Of a stretch of 64,000 nucleotides of DNA, positions 33,506 through 42,865 are shown in pieces. Origin of the DNA: Allobosea lupini (GTDB lineage Bacteria; Pseudomonadota; Alphaproteobacteria; Rhizobiales; Beijerinckiaceae); NCBI RefSeq assembly GCF_900109525.1, contig NZ_FOAN01000001.1, positions 558,001 to 622,000 of the forward strand. The letters are read 5' to 3'. The notes beneath the pieces were generated by a model, which was not told the origin of the DNA, searched no databases, and saw only the letters and a list, made by a program, of their open reading frames with translations. The first letter of the stretch is position 1; each line of letters begins with the position of its first letter. The position numbers and the translations under genes were made by a program.

Positions 33506-34258
33506 ATGTCAGACATCATCGAGACCGCTGTACTGAGCGACAATGCCCTTCTGCGCGAAGGCATAACCAAGTTGTTGGATGGCGCTCGCTTCCACGTAAG
33601 CCAGAGAACCACCAGTCTCGACCTGCATCGATACGATAACGGCCAGCAGGCGCCCGATCTTTTCATCGTCGTGATCGACGACATGTCCTGCTCCATCGTC
33701 GGCGACATCAAGCGGCAGTTCAAGAGCGCCAAGATCGTAGCGCTCGCCCTCCGCGGCAGCCGGGAGTTGATGCATCGCGCGATGCAGCTCGGTGCGGTCG
33801 GCTATCTCGTCGAGTCCGTCTCGGCGCAAGATCTCATTACCTCGCTCGAAGTCGTCATCGCCAACGGCGCAGTGTTCCCGCCCGAGCTGCTGTCGCAGCT
33901 CTCCGAGGTCGCGGTCGAGCCGCAGCGCCTGCTGCAGGGCGTGCAGCGCCGGGCTGACGGCTCCCCGTTCCAGGGGCTTTCGGTCCGCGAGGTGAGCATC
34001 CTGGAAGGGCTCATGCTCGGCGAGTCCAACAAGGTGATCGCACGCAAGCTGGAGATCGCCGAAGCCACCGTGAAGGTGCACGTCAAGGCGATCCTTCGGA
34101 AGGTCCGGGTCAGGAACCGTACCCAGGCGGCGATGTGGGCCATGCAGAACGCGGTAACCCGGATTCCGGTCGTCGAAGAGGCCGACACCGCGGAAGCGGC
34201 GCCGATGCCGATGATCCCGGCGAGGCCCGACATGGCTTCCGCTCCTCGGCACGTCTGA
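33506..34258 (+). CDS. LuxR-type regulator with a divergent receiver
   Basis: A 250-residue protein. ATG 33506 follows AGAGGGAAG; the frame is open from 33323. The receiver is irregular: the acid pair reads Ser11-Asp12 (VLSDNALLREG), and where the acceptor Asp is expected the strand reads DLFIVVIDD, so Val56 stands at the normal place and Asp58 or Asp59 only nearby. The LuxR domain is intact (GLSVREVSILEGLMLGESNKVIA, EATVKVHVKAILRKVRVRNRTQA). An Ala/Pro/Met-rich tail ends the protein. It has its own long upstream region and precedes a glycosyltransferase gene by 31 bases. Confidence 0.88.
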   Translation: MSDIIETAVLSDNALLREGITKLLDGARFHVSQRTTSLDLHRYDNGQQAPDLFIVVIDDMSCSIVGDIKRQFKSAKIVALALRGSRELMHRAMQLGAVGYLVESVSAQDLITSLEVVIANGAVFPPELLSQLSEVAVEPQRLLQGVQRRADGSPFQGLSVREVSILEGLMLGESNKVIARKLEIAEATVKVHVKAILRKVRVRNRTQAAMWAMQNAVTRIPVVEEADTAEAAPMPMIPARPDMASAPRHV

Positions 34259-34289
34259 CCGCACCGGCTCCAGCAGCGGAACTGCGCCA

Positions 34290-35102
34290 ATGATCGTGAC
34301 AATCGTGACCCCGACGCTGAACGCCGTCGACTATCTCAAGGAATGCATCGAATCCGCGCGCCGCAATGCGACGCGCGGGATCGAGATCGAGCATGTCATC
34401 GTCGACGGCGGCAGCACCGACGGGACCGTGGAGCTCGCGCGCAGCTACGGGCTGAAGGTGATGCAGGGCAAGGACAGCGGCATCTTCGACGCCATCAACA
34501 AGGGCTCCTTCAATTCCTCCGGCGAATTGCTGGGCTTCCTGGGCGCCGACGATGTGATGCTCCCGGGCGCGGCGGCGGCGGTCGTCGACGCCTACCGCAA
34601 GAGCCGGCGGCGCTGGGTGGTCGGCGCGATCCGATGGATCGATTCGAACGGACATGGCCTCGGCGGGCTCGCGGCGCCTCCGAACTGGATGACGCCGGCG
34701 ATGCTTGTCTGCCTGGGCTGGAATCCGATCATGCACATGGCGACCTACTTCTCCCGGACCTTTTTCGAGGAACTGGGCGGGTTCGATATCGCCTACCGGG
34801 ACGCCGGCGACTACGACATGTTCTGCCGGGCCCTGGCGAAGGAGCCTTACGGCCGGATGACCCAGCCGATCGCCTGCTTCCGACGGACGGGCGTCAACAA
34901 CAGTGCGATCCATGGCAGCCGTACCGCCGCCGAATGCGCGCGGGTCTACGCCCAGCACGGTCCTTCATCGCAGGCGGAACGCCTGTTCTGGCGGGTGCTG
35001 CTGAAGGCCTATTTCAACCTCGGCAATCCCGACTGGATGCTGTCGAAGATGGCCGACACGACGCGTGCGACGCTGAGGCTTCAGCCGAAAGCGCATTTCT
35101 GA
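34290..35102 (+). CDS. Family 2 glycosyltransferase
   Basis: A 270-residue GT2 enzyme. The donor-site motifs are IVTPTLNAVDYLKECIES, EHVIVDGGSTDGTVELA and GFLGADDVMLPGA (the DxD-equivalent). FEELGGFDIAYRDAGDYDMFCR is the usual acceptor and catalytic-base region. No membrane span is needed. It lies in the regulator gene run and probably adds a side sugar to the EPS repeat. The donor sugar cannot be inferred. Confidence 0.92.
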   Translation: MIVTIVTPTLNAVDYLKECIESARRNATRGIEIEHVIVDGGSTDGTVELARSYGLKVMQGKDSGIFDAINKGSFNSSGELLGFLGADDVMLPGAAAAVVDAYRKSRRRWVVGAIRWIDSNGHGLGGLAAPPNWMTPAMLVCLGWNPIMHMATYFSRTFFEELGGFDIAYRDAGDYDMFCRALAKEPYGRMTQPIACFRRTGVNNSAIHGSRTAAECARVYAQHGPSSQAERLFWRVLLKAYFNLGNPDWMLSKMADTTRATLRLQPKAHF

Positions 35103-35190
35103 CCCGCCCGGCCACCGGGCTGCTCAGGCAAGCCACATTCCGACGGGCCATGCCAGTCCGCCGGGGTGTCGGTTGTCCGGCGCTGAAGCG

Positions 35191-35418
35191 TCAGCGCATC
35201 GTGGGCAGACATTGGCGCTGCCCAGGATCGAGATTCCGTCGTCCTTTTGTCAGCAGCAGGACACAGGCGACGAGTGGCCAGATGGCGCAGACCAGAGCGA
35301 CGATGAGGATGTCTTTGGCGGTGAGCCGCTCACGCTCGGCTTCAAGAACCGAATTGAGCGCGATCAGGCTCGCGATCAGCAGATGGGCCGCCGTTAGACT
35401 GACGAATGTGATGACCAT
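35191..35418 (-). CDS. Small two-span membrane protein, function unknown
   Basis: A 75-residue protein with two hydrophobic spans (VITFVSLTAAHLLIASLIAL and ILIVALVCAIWPLVACVLLL) joined by a charged loop. ATG 35418 has GAGAGGCGG about six bases upstream, which supports a real gene. It is convergent with the glycosyltransferase. I do not recognise a family. Confidence 0.55.
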   Translation of the reverse strand: MVITFVSLTAAHLLIASLIALNSVLEAERERLTAKDILIVALVCAIWPLVACVLLLTKGRRNLDPGQRQCLPTMR

Positions 35419-35516
35419 CTGAACCGCCTCTCGGCGAATGGTTTCCGTAGGTCACGCTAGCGCCAACGCAGGCATCGGCAAGGAGGCAGGAAGATATCCC
35501 TGCCGACCATTCGGGA

Positions 35517-35920
35517 CTACCGCAGCGGCCCGACGAACAGCACAGCAACCGCCTCGCGCGCCATAAGCGCAGAAGATATCGCAGTGGCCAATCCCGATCG
35601 CAGCGCGCTCACCCCGACCCGCAGAAACGCATCGCCGTCCATCACGCTCGGAATGTCGAAGGCGACCCATTGCTGCTGTCCGTCGCTCATCCGAGGCGCG
35701 CCTTCGATGATCCTCGGCCGTCGGGCCAAGCCCGATGCTCGGCAAGGCGGAAGGCTGTGCCCTCGGCCCCCACTGCCTGAAGCAGAGCTTGGATCAGGGT
35801 GACCGGTCCGCCATTCCCCCAGCCGAGAGAGCTGAGGGAGGCGTAGACGAGAAGCGTGTCCCCAGGGGCGCGCCCAGCGACAGCAGGTCTTTCCCAAGGC
35901 TTGACACCGTGATTGGCCTT
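35517..35920 (-). pseudogene. Remnant of an aminoglycoside 3-N-acetyltransferase-like gene
   Basis: Two pieces of the AAC(3)-type antibiotic acetyltransferase family lie in different minus-strand frames. The first (about 35755-35880) reads PGDTLLVYASLSSLGW and ALLQAVGAEGT, the family N-terminus. The second (35517-35703) reads GAPRMSDGQQQWVAFDI and DGDAFLRVG, like the family C-terminus. The central catalytic part, roughly 150 residues, is missing and the frame is shifted. It cannot make a working enzyme. The rest of the gap from 35419 to 36064 holds no other gene that I can see. Confidence 0.6.
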
Positions 35921-36064
35921 GCGCTTCTGGCAATGCCTTCTTCTTCGGTCGTCCGGCATCCGGCCAGGCGAGATCCCGCTGCCCTTCGCCATCAGCCCGG
36001 CACCAATCATGCGAGCGCGCATTCGCACAGTCCGGCAATAGCCTGAGCAAGCCGGCGCAACGGC

Positions 36065-36784
36065 TCAGTGCCCTTCGCCGCCCCCGAGATAGGCGGCGAT
36101 GAGTTTTGGATCGTGGATCAAGGTATCTGCCTTGCCCTGCTGGACGATCTCGCCGGTCTCCAGCACATAGCCGTAATCGGCGGTCTCGAGCGCGGCGCGG
36201 GCATTCTGTTCGACCAGCAACACCGAGACGCCGAGCTCGCGCAGGGAGGAGATCGTCCTGAAGATCTCACGCACGATCAGCGGCGCCAGGCCCAGGCTCG
36301 GCTCGTCGAGGATGAGCAGCTTTGGCTTGGCCATCAGGGCGCGGCCCAGCGCCAGCATCTGGCGCTCCCCGCCCGACAGCGTGCCGGCCTTTTGACGCCG
36401 GCGCTCCTGCAGCCGCGGGAAGCGCTGGTAGACTTGCTGCAGGGCCGCATCGACGCCGGAGCGGTCCTTCAGGCTGTACGACCCGAGGATGAGGTTGTCG
36501 GCGACGGACATGTCGGCGAACAGCTCGCGCTTTTCCGGCACGAGACAGATGCCACGCTCGACGCGCTCCTCGACGTCGAGCCCGGTGAGGCTGGAGCCCT
36601 CGAATGTCACCTCTCCTGCCAATGGCAGAAGCCCCATGGTCGCCAGCATCATCGTCGTCTTGCCGGCTCCGTTCGGCCCGATCACCGAGACGATCTGGCC
36701 CGCATCGACATCCAACGAGACGCCGCGCACGGCCTCCACCTTGTCGTAGGAAACGCTGACGTTGCGGAGCGATAGCAGCGCCAT
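36065..36784 (-). CDS. LIV-type ABC transporter ATPase (LivF-like)
   Basis: A 239-residue ATPase with Walker [10 protein letters not shown], signature LSGGERQM, Walker [14 protein letters not shown] and a switch His replaced in VLLVEQNA, as usual for LivF. ATG 36784 shares one base with the stop of the upstream fusion gene (TGATG); the frame continues upstream without a start of the right type. It is the last gene of a minus-strand operon of substrate-binding protein, permease, permease-ATPase and ATPase. Given the catabolic genes nearby, aromatic acids are a more likely cargo than amino acids. Confidence 0.95.
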   Translation of the reverse strand: MALLSLRNVSVSYDKVEAVRGVSLDVDAGQIVSVIGPNGAGKTTMMLATMGLLPLAGEVTFEGSSLTGLDVEERVERGICLVPEKRELFADMSVADNLILGSYSLKDRSGVDAALQQVYQRFPRLQERRRQKAGTLSGGERQMLALGRALMAKPKLLILDEPSLGLAPLIVREIFRTISSLRELGVSVLLVEQNARAALETADYGYVLETGEIVQQGKADTLIHDPKLIAAYLGGGEGH

Positions 36785-38553
36785 CAGACCGTGCTCCCCA
36801 GATAGGCTTCCTGCACGCGGGCATCGTTGCGGATCGCGGCCGGATCGCCCTCGCAGAGCTTGGTGCCGAAATCCATGACGACGATGCGGTCGACGAGGTT
36901 CATGACGAATTCCATGTCGTGCTCGACCAGCAGGATGGTGACATGCTCGCGGCGCAGATTGGCGAGAAGCTCGGCGAGCTTCTGCTTTTCGTTGCGGCGC
37001 AGGCCAGCTGCCGGCTCGTCGAGGACGAGCAACAGCGGATCGGCGGCCAACGCGCGAGCAATCTCCAGCAGGCGCTGGTTGCCGAGCGGAAGGTTGCCGG
37101 CGAGTTCGAAAGGATTGTCGCCGAGACCGATGCGTTCCAGTTGCCGCATCGCCTCGGCGCGGGCGCTCGCCTCCTCCTGCCGCTCCAGCCGGAAGGCGCC
37201 GGAGATGAGACCGGCCTTGGTTCGCGAATAGGTACCGAGCAGGACGTTGTCGAGCAGCGTCATGCGCGGGCGCAGCTTCACATGCTGGAAGGTGCGGGCG
37301 ATGCCGGCACGCGCGATCTTCGCTTGCGAGAGCCGCTCGATGTTGCGGCCGGCGAAGACGATCTTGCCGCTGTTGCAGGCGAGCGCACCCGTCAGCAGGT
37401 TGAACATCGTGCTCTTGCCGGCGCCATTGGGGCCGATCAGCCCCAGAATCTCGCCGGCGCGGACCTCGAACGAGACCTTGTTGACGGCGATCAGCCCGCC
37501 GAAGCGTCGCTCGGCGCCTTCGACCTGCAGCAGCACCTCGCCCGGCGCCGGCTGCCTGCGCAGCGCCAGGGGCGGCGCAGGCTCCGGGCGCTCCGGTTCC
37601 GGCTGCGGCAGGAACCGCGAGAGAAACGGCACGATGCCCTGACGCGCGCGCTGCAGGAACAGGATGAAGATGCTGGCGAAGACGACGATCTCGAGCTGGC
37701 CCGAGGCGCCCTTGGCGATCATCGGCAAATAGTCCTGCACCGCGTTCTTCAGGAAGATGATGACCGCCGCGCCGACGATGCCGCCGAGCAGGCTGGTCGC
37801 ACCGCCGATCATCGCCATCATCAGGTACTCGATGCCGGCCAGCGGCTCGAATGGTGTCGGGCTGATGAAGCGGCTGAGATGGGCGTAGAGCCAGCCCGAC
37901 AGCGCCGCGAGGAAGGCGGCGATGACGAAAGCGGTGAGATTGACCCAATAGGCGCTGACGCCGAGGCTTTCGACCAGCGTCTTGCCGCCGCGCATGGTGC
38001 GCATGGCCCGGCCGAGGCGCGAGTTCAGCAGGTTGTGCAGCAGGATCAGCACGACCACCACGAACGCCCAGATAAGGTAGTAGATCTGCCAGCCCTCGCT
38101 CAACGCATAGGAGCCGATCGAGATCGGCGGGATGTTGGACAAGCCGTTAAAGCCACCGAGCCCGTCGATATTGCCGAACAGGAAGCCGATCGACAGCCCC
38201 CAGGCGATGGTGCTGAGCGAAAGGAAATGCCCTTGCAGGCGCAGTGTCGCCAATCCGAGCACGGCCGCGACGGTGCAGGTGAGCACGATCGCCAGGATCA
38301 GGCCGAGCCAGGGCGACTGGCCGTTGATCGCCGAGACCCAGGCCGTGGCATAGGCCGCGATGCCGATGAAGGCGGCCTGCCCGAAGGAGATGATGCCGAC
38401 GATGCCGGTGAGCAGGACGAGGCCGATGGCGACGAGCGAGTAGATGCCGACATAGTTCAGCAGCGTGATCGAGAACGGGCTGAGCAGGAAAGGCGCCGCG
38501 GCGAGCGCCAGCACGGCCACGATCTTCACGGTGGCAAGCTGGGCGCGAGTCAT
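36784..38553 (-). CDS. Fused LIV-type permease and ATPase (LivM-LivG)
   Basis: A 589-residue fusion. Residues 1-310 form a LivM permease with about ten helices and the motifs [20 protein letters not shown] and [13 protein letters not shown]-like [21 protein letters not shown] Pro-rich linker lies near residues 320-340. The ATPase (about 345-589) has Walker [11 protein letters not shown], signature [15 protein letters not shown] and Walker [16 protein letters not shown] 38553 overlaps the stop of the LivH-like gene by four bases (ATGA). Fusion forces one-to-one pairing of this permease and ATPase. Confidence 0.95.
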   Translation of the reverse strand: MTRAQLATVKIVAVLALAAAPFLLSPFSITLLNYVGIYSLVAIGLVLLTGIVGIISFGQAAFIGIAAYATAWVSAINGQSPWLGLILAIVLTCTVAAVLGLATLRLQGHFLSLSTIAWGLSIGFLFGNIDGLGGFNGLSNIPPISIGSYALSEGWQIYYLIWAFVVVVLILLHNLLNSRLGRAMRTMRGGKTLVESLGVSAYWVNLTAFVIAAFLAALSGWLYAHLSRFISPTPFEPLAGIEYLMMAMIGGATSLLGGIVGAAVIIFLKNAVQDYLPMIAKGASGQLEIVVFASIFILFLQRARQGIVPFLSRFLPQPEPERPEPAPPLALRRQPAPGEVLLQVEGAERRFGGLIAVNKVSFEVRAGEILGLIGPNGAGKSTMFNLLTGALACNSGKIVFAGRNIERLSQAKIARAGIARTFQHVKLRPRMTLLDNVLLGTYSRTKAGLISGAFRLERQEEASARAEAMRQLERIGLGDNPFELAGNLPLGNQRLLEIARALAADPLLLVLDEPAAGLRRNEKQKLAELLANLRREHVTILLVEHDMEFVMNLVDRIVVMDFGTKLCEGDPAAIRNDARVQEAYLGSTV

Positions 38554-39593
38554 TCCTCGACCTCTTCTTCGATATGCGGCGACACGATCGAGCGCCAGAT
38601 CAGGATCGGGATGAGCAGGGAGAAGACGATGACCTCCTTCAGCGCGCTGCTCTCGAAGGAGGCGAAGCTTTCCAGCACGCCGACGAAGATGGCGCCGATA
38701 GCGGTGCCGGGATAACTGGCCAGCCCGCCGATGATCGCGCCGACGAAGGCCTTGAGACCGAGCAGGAAGCCTGAATCGTAGAAGATGGTGTTGACCGGTG
38801 CGACCAGGATGCCGGAGACGCCCGCCATCAGCGAGCCGACGAGATAGGCGATGGTGCCCGACCTTGCCGGGCGGATGCCCATCAGCCGCGCACCGGTGCG
38901 GTTCACGGCCGTGGCGCGCAGGGCCTTGCCGGTCAGGGTGAAGCCGAAGAACAGGTAGAGCAGCCCGCTGAATACGATCGAGGCGATCACGATCAGCAGC
39001 GTCTGGCCGTTGACGTGGACGCCGAACACCGTGAAGGCGGAATCCGTCAGCGGCTGGGTGCGCACCCCCTCCGGCCCGAAGAAGAGCAGGCCGAGCCCGA
39101 CCAGCGCGAAGTGCAGCGCCATCGAGACGATCAGCAAGAGGAGCACGCTCGCATCCGCGATCGGCCGGAAGACGATCCGGTCGAGCAGCGGCGAGATCGG
39201 CATGACGAGCAGCAGCGCCAGCACGATGCGGACCGGCATGGACGGCGCCAGCGGCAGGGCCAACCGCACGAACAGGACGATCAGCACCGGCAAGAGCAGA
39301 TAAAAGGCCAGCGCCTTCGGGATCTGACGCACCCGCCCGCTCCGGCCCAGCGACCAGCACTCGGCCAGCGAGGCCAGCACGGCAAGCACCAGGACGAGAC
39401 CGACCGTTCCCGGGAGATGCCCGGTTTCGAGAGCCGCCAGGGTCAGCGCCGTGAAGGCCGCGATGTCACCGAAGGGGATGAACATCACGCGGGTGACCGT
39501 GAAGATCAGCACCGTCCCGACCGCCACCAGGACATAGATGGCGCCGGTCGCTATTCCGTCGATGGCGAGAATCGCCGCGATATCGCTCGTCAT
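38550..39593 (-). CDS. LIV-type ABC transporter permease (LivH-like)
   Basis: A 347-residue inner-membrane permease with about nine helices. LivH features include the start AIDGIATGAIYVLVAVG, the cytoplasmic coupling loop GKALRATAVNRTGARLMGI and the following GTIAYLVGSLMAGVSGIL, then GLKAFVGAIIGGLASYPGT. It has a longer central region than usual (residues about 75-130). It overlaps the fused permease-ATPase gene by four bases and lies 33 bases after the binding-protein gene. Confidence 0.95.
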   Translation of the reverse strand: MTSDIAAILAIDGIATGAIYVLVAVGTVLIFTVTRVMFIPFGDIAAFTALTLAALETGHLPGTVGLVLVLAVLASLAECWSLGRSGRVRQIPKALAFYLLLPVLIVLFVRLALPLAPSMPVRIVLALLLVMPISPLLDRIVFRPIADASVLLLLIVSMALHFALVGLGLLFFGPEGVRTQPLTDSAFTVFGVHVNGQTLLIVIASIVFSGLLYLFFGFTLTGKALRATAVNRTGARLMGIRPARSGTIAYLVGSLMAGVSGILVAPVNTIFYDSGFLLGLKAFVGAIIGGLASYPGTAIGAIFVGVLESFASFESSALKEVIVFSLLIPILIWRSIVSPHIEEEVEE

Positions 39594-39626
39594 GCCGATG
39601 GTTCTCTATCTTCGCCTGGCCGCGCC

Positions 39627-40778
39627 TCAGGGTGCGTAGGTCCAGGCCCCGTTCTTCAGCTGAACCATCACGAGGCTGCGCTCATCGACACCGTGGGACG
39701 TGCCGGGCTTGAAATTGTAGACGGCATGGACGCCCGGGACTTCCTTGGTCGAGAGCAGGGCGTTGCGCAGCTCCGTGCGAAACTCGGGCGAACCCGGCTG
39801 GGCGGATTTGAGCGCGCGCGGCACCGCGTCGAGCATCACGAGCCAGGCGTCGAACGAGTAGCCCGAGAAGCCGTCGGTCGACGGGACCGCGTTGGCTTTC
39901 AGGAACGCTTCCCGGAAGGAGGCCGAGAGAGCCTTTGAGAAATGGCCGTCCGGGAGCTGATCGGCGACGATGACCGGACCGGTCGAGACCAGGATGCCTT
40001 CAGCCGCCTTGCCGCCGACGCGCACGAAATCCGGATTGACCAGGGCCGTCGTGCCGTAGGTCTTGCCCTTGTAGCCGCGCTCGGCCAGCGCCAGCAGCGG
40101 CAGCGCGCCCTGCGTCGCCGAGCCGCCAATAAGGACGCCGTCCGGACGGGCGGCGACGACCTTGAGGATCTGGCCCGTGACGGAGGTGTCGGTGCGGGCA
40201 TAGCGCTCATTGGTGGCGACCTCGATGTCACCGCGGCTTTCGGCAGCCTTGGCACCATTGTAGACGAGATCACCCCAGGCGTCCGAGAAGCCGATATAGC
40301 CGACCTTCTTGACGCCGTCGCGCTTCATGCGGTCGGCCACCACCTTGACCAGCAGCGGCGCCGGCTGCGGGATCGCGATCGCCCATTGATTGTTCGGGTC
40401 GGCCGTCGGCTGGATCGGCGAGACGGCGATGAAGGGCACCTTCAGCTCGCTGGCGACGGCCGCCATCGCGATGGTCGAGGGCGCGGTCGCGGTCCCGATC
40501 AGAATGTCGACCTTCTCCTCCTCCGCGAGCTTGCGTGCGTTGCGGGTGGCGGCGGACGGATCGGAGGCGTCGTCGAGCTGGATCAGCTTGATCTTCTGGC
40601 CCGCGACTTCGCTGCGATAGGCGAAGGCCGCGGCGATGCCGCGTCCATAGGGAATGCCGATCGAGGAACCCGCCCCGCTCAGCGAAGTGACGAACCCGAC
40701 AGTGATGTCGGCGCGGGCGACGGACGTCATCGCTGCGAGGGCAGCGAACGAAATACAGGCCTTGCCAAAGCGTGACAT
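39627..40778 (-). CDS. LIV-type periplasmic substrate-binding protein
   Basis: A 383-residue Peripla_BP_6 protein. ATG 40778 (MSRFGKACISF) is preceded by GAGGGG at good distance and gives a signal peptide ending ...MTSVARA; the in-frame ATG at 40793 is less likely. The mature part begins DITVGFVTSLSG, with ASDPSAATRNARKL and DILIGTATAPSTIA in the binding cleft. It closely resembles the orphan binding protein at 55326. First gene of the transporter operon; cargo probably an aromatic or aryl-alkanoic acid, by context. Confidence 0.93.
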   Translation of the reverse strand: MSRFGKACISFAALAAMTSVARADITVGFVTSLSGAGSSIGIPYGRGIAAAFAYRSEVAGQKIKLIQLDDASDPSAATRNARKLAEEEKVDILIGTATAPSTIAMAAVASELKVPFIAVSPIQPTADPNNQWAIAIPQPAPLLVKVVADRMKRDGVKKVGYIGFSDAWGDLVYNGAKAAESRGDIEVATNERYARTDTSVTGQILKVVAARPDGVLIGGSATQGALPLLALAERGYKGKTYGTTALVNPDFVRVGGKAAEGILVSTGPVIVADQLPDGHFSKALSASFREAFLKANAVPSTDGFSGYSFDAWLVMLDAVPRALKSAQPGSPEFRTELRNALLSTKEVPGVHAVYNFKPGTSHGVDERSLVMVQLKNGAWTYAP

Positions 40779-40809
40779 CTTATTTCCCCTCACCTGGTTG
40801 ACATCAGTT

Positions 40810-40855
40810 ATCGAAGATCAATAGCAGTATTGAACGCACCTATCATCGAAGATCA
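40810..40855. repeat. 11-bp direct repeat between divergent genes
   Basis: ATCGAAGATCA occurs at 40810-40820 and again at 40845-40855, 35 bases apart start to start, in the 100-base gap between the divergent binding-protein and hydrolase genes. This placement suits an operator for a regulator acting on both directions; the protein that binds is unknown. Confidence 0.5.
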
Positions 40856-40878
40856 TGTGTTTCCGGAATGCATCTCTC

Positions 40879-41688
40879 ATGCCGAAGACTGACCCCATCA
40901 TTGATCGCAACTTCATCGACGTCGACCATGGCCGCATGCACGCCGCGACGTGCGGCACGGGCTTTCCCGTCCTGCTGCTGCACCAGACCCCACGGTCCTG
41001 GGACGAGTATCGCGACGTCCTGCCACTGATCGGCAGACACCGGCGCGCCATCGCGATCGATACGCCGGGCTTCGGCGATTCCAAGCCGCTGCCGGGCGTG
41101 CCGACGATCGAGGACTGGGCGGCGGCTGCCCTGGAGCTCCTGAGCGCCCTGGCTGTCGAGCGTTTCGCGGTCGTCGGCCATCACACCGGTGCCGCGATCG
41201 CAGTCGAGATCGCCGCTCGCGCGCCGGATCGCGTCGCGGCGGCCGTGCTCTCGGCCTGCCCCTTCGTCGACGCGGCCCGCCGAGAGCGCCATGCGAACCA
41301 GCGCGTCATCGACGACGTGACCGAGCGCACCGACGGCAGCCATCTCGCCGAGCTCTGGAACCGCCGCCGTCCGTTCTATCCTGAAAACGACACCGAACTG
41401 CTGCGCCGCTTCATGGCCGACGCCTTGCGCAGCGGGCCGATGGCGGTGGAAGGCCACCGCGTCGTCAATCGCTACCGCATGGAAGATCGGCTCGGCCTGA
41501 TCGCCTGCCCCACATTGGTGCTTGTACCCGAGAATGACCCGAATGCCCGATCCGGCGATGCGGTCGCCGCCGCGATCCGCGCCAGCGTGATGCGCAGCAT
41601 CCCCGGTGCGCAGGTGCCCTTCCCCGACCAGATGCCGGCGATCTTCGCCGAGCAGGTCGATGACTTCCTGCGCGACCATGGCTGCTGA
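40879..41688 (+). CDS. Alpha/beta-fold hydrolase family protein with His in the nucleophile position
   Basis: A 269-residue alpha/beta-hydrolase. LLLHQTPRSWDEY forms the oxyanion region, DTPGFGDSKP follows, and the nucleophile elbow reads VVGHHTGAA, so His102 stands where serine is expected. An acidic residue in VPENDP follows; the C-terminal His is hard to place. ATG at 40879 (MPKTDPIIDRN) is chosen over 40855, which lies inside a direct repeat. It is divergent from the transporter operon and may act on its cargo, or bind rather than cleave. Serine-less members with GHHTG exist, from memory. Confidence 0.8.
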   Translation: MPKTDPIIDRNFIDVDHGRMHAATCGTGFPVLLLHQTPRSWDEYRDVLPLIGRHRRAIAIDTPGFGDSKPLPGVPTIEDWAAAALELLSALAVERFAVVGHHTGAAIAVEIAARAPDRVAAAVLSACPFVDAARRERHANQRVIDDVTERTDGSHLAELWNRRRPFYPENDTELLRRFMADALRSGPMAVEGHRVVNRYRMEDRLGLIACPTLVLVPENDPNARSGDAVAAAIRASVMRSIPGAQVPFPDQMPAIFAEQVDDFLRDHGC

Positions 41689-42049
41689 TCCCGGAAACGG
41701 GACATCTTCCGCAGACAAAGTGAGACTCGCCACGATCGTCTTCTCCGTTCCCCTTCGGCTCGCCTCGCCTCGGAGAGAGCGGCGGGGAGCAATTATTTAA
41801 TGTCCTAACTATTTTTCGAAAATCCGTCAACAGTGACGGCGGCATCATCTCGAGGCGCTGAATGCGGAATGTTGACGCAAAATGAGCACTGAAGCAGTAA
41901 ATCACTAAAGTCTGCGCCGATTTCGTCCGCCCATTCGCGTCAGCCACGCCGCCTGGACAAGGCAAACCACGCTTGACCGCAAAATTCTTCGTGCTTTAAT
42001 TAAATGGGCACAGGCTATGGCGCCCGCACTCCGATGGATCTCGCGGCCC
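41689..42049. promoter_or_regulatory. Gene-free region with two copies of the MarR-type operator motif
   Basis: A gap of about 360 bases. A small hairpin (TCCCG-GAAA-CGGGA, 41689-41702) directly after the hydrolase stop may end transcription. TTATTT-N8-AACTAT at 41793-41812 matches the shared palindrome with one mismatch, and ATTCTT-N8-AATTAA at 41984-42003 matches with two, the latter just ahead of the racemase-like gene. The second is the better placed to control the operon that starts at 42050. Confidence 0.55.
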
Positions 42050-42865
42050 ATGAAGATCTTCTGGCAAAGCTTCGTCGATGCGAGCCTCAACGGGCCCTAT
42101 CTCAGCAAGCTGTCCTCCTATCTGAACGAGATTGCGGCGGCGGGCACAAGCGTCCAAGTCGCCGGGCTGACGCCGCCCGACCGGGATTTCGGCCGGCTCA
42201 GCGAATTGCGCTGTGCCGTCACGGCGATCGACAATGGGCTGAAAGCCGAAGATGACGGCTTCGACGCCTATGTCATGGGCCATTTCCAGGACCCCGGACT
42301 CTACGAGTTGCGCTCGGCCCTTCAGATCCCTGTCGTCGGCACCGGCGAGGCGACATTGCTGGCGGCCTCCCAGCTCGGCCGTCGCCTTGGGCTGGTGACG
42401 ATCGACAAGGTGTTTTCGACCTATCACTACGAGCAGGCCGATCGCTACGGCCTCGGCAGCCGCATCGGCGGCATCGTGGGGCTTGGCTGCAAGCCGGAGG
42501 ATTTCTCGGAGGCCTTCGCCGGCAACGAGAGCGCAAGACTCAGCATGCTCGCCGATTTCACCGTCTGCGCCCAACCTCTGATCGAGGCGGGCTGCGACGT
42601 GCTGGTGCCGGCCGGCGTCCTGCCCGGCTTGCTGCTCTGCTCCGAGCACAATCTCAGAGTCGCCCACGCGCCGGTGGTGAATTGCGCAGCCGTGGCGCTG
42701 AAATCGGCCGAGATGTGGGTCCAGCTCCAGCGTCTTAACGGTACGCAGCCGAGTAGAGGCCCGAGCTTCGCGCTCGCCAGCCGCCGCGCGCGTGACGATT
42801 TCAGCCGCCTTGCCCGACATGGCGGCGCCTCCATCACAACAGCATCGAGCGGGGACCGCCCATGA
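42050..42865 (+). CDS. Asp/Glu/hydantoin racemase-family protein lacking both catalytic cysteines
   Basis: About 271 residues. MKIFWQSFVDASL, FQDPGLYELRSAL, IPVVGTGEA and RLGLVTIDKVF follow the hydantoin/Asp-Glu racemase pattern. The two catalytic cysteines of the family are not visible: the first region reads YVMGHFQDPG (Cys position His) and the second VLVPAGVLPG (Cys position Gly). ATG 42050 matches where family members begin; ATG 42017 is in frame too, with neither having a strong ribosome site. It is the first gene of an operon with the OsmC/Ohr, thiolase-fold and SDR genes and may be a binding or lyase-type relative. Confidence 0.75.
   Translation: MKIFWQSFVDASLNGPYLSKLSSYLNEIAAAGTSVQVAGLTPPDRDFGRLSELRCAVTAIDNGLKAEDDGFDAYVMGHFQDPGLYELRSALQIPVVGTGEATLLAASQLGRRLGLVTIDKVFSTYHYEQADRYGLGSRIGGIVGLGCKPEDFSEAFAGNESARLSMLADFTVCAQPLIEAGCDVLVPAGVLPGLLLCSEHNLRVAHAPVVNCAAVALKSAEMWVQLQRLNGTQPSRGPSFALASRRARDDFSRLARHGGASITTASSGDRP

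Noticed and set aside
36919-38715. 598-codon plus-strand frame
   Set aside because: Shadow of the LivM-LivG fusion; low-complexity charged composition.
42017-42865. Maleate or maleylpyruvate isomerase to complete the gentisate module
   Set aside because: The protein is racemase-superfamily-like but lacks the catalytic cysteines and lies in the MarR-controlled unit, far from the gentisate-type genes.
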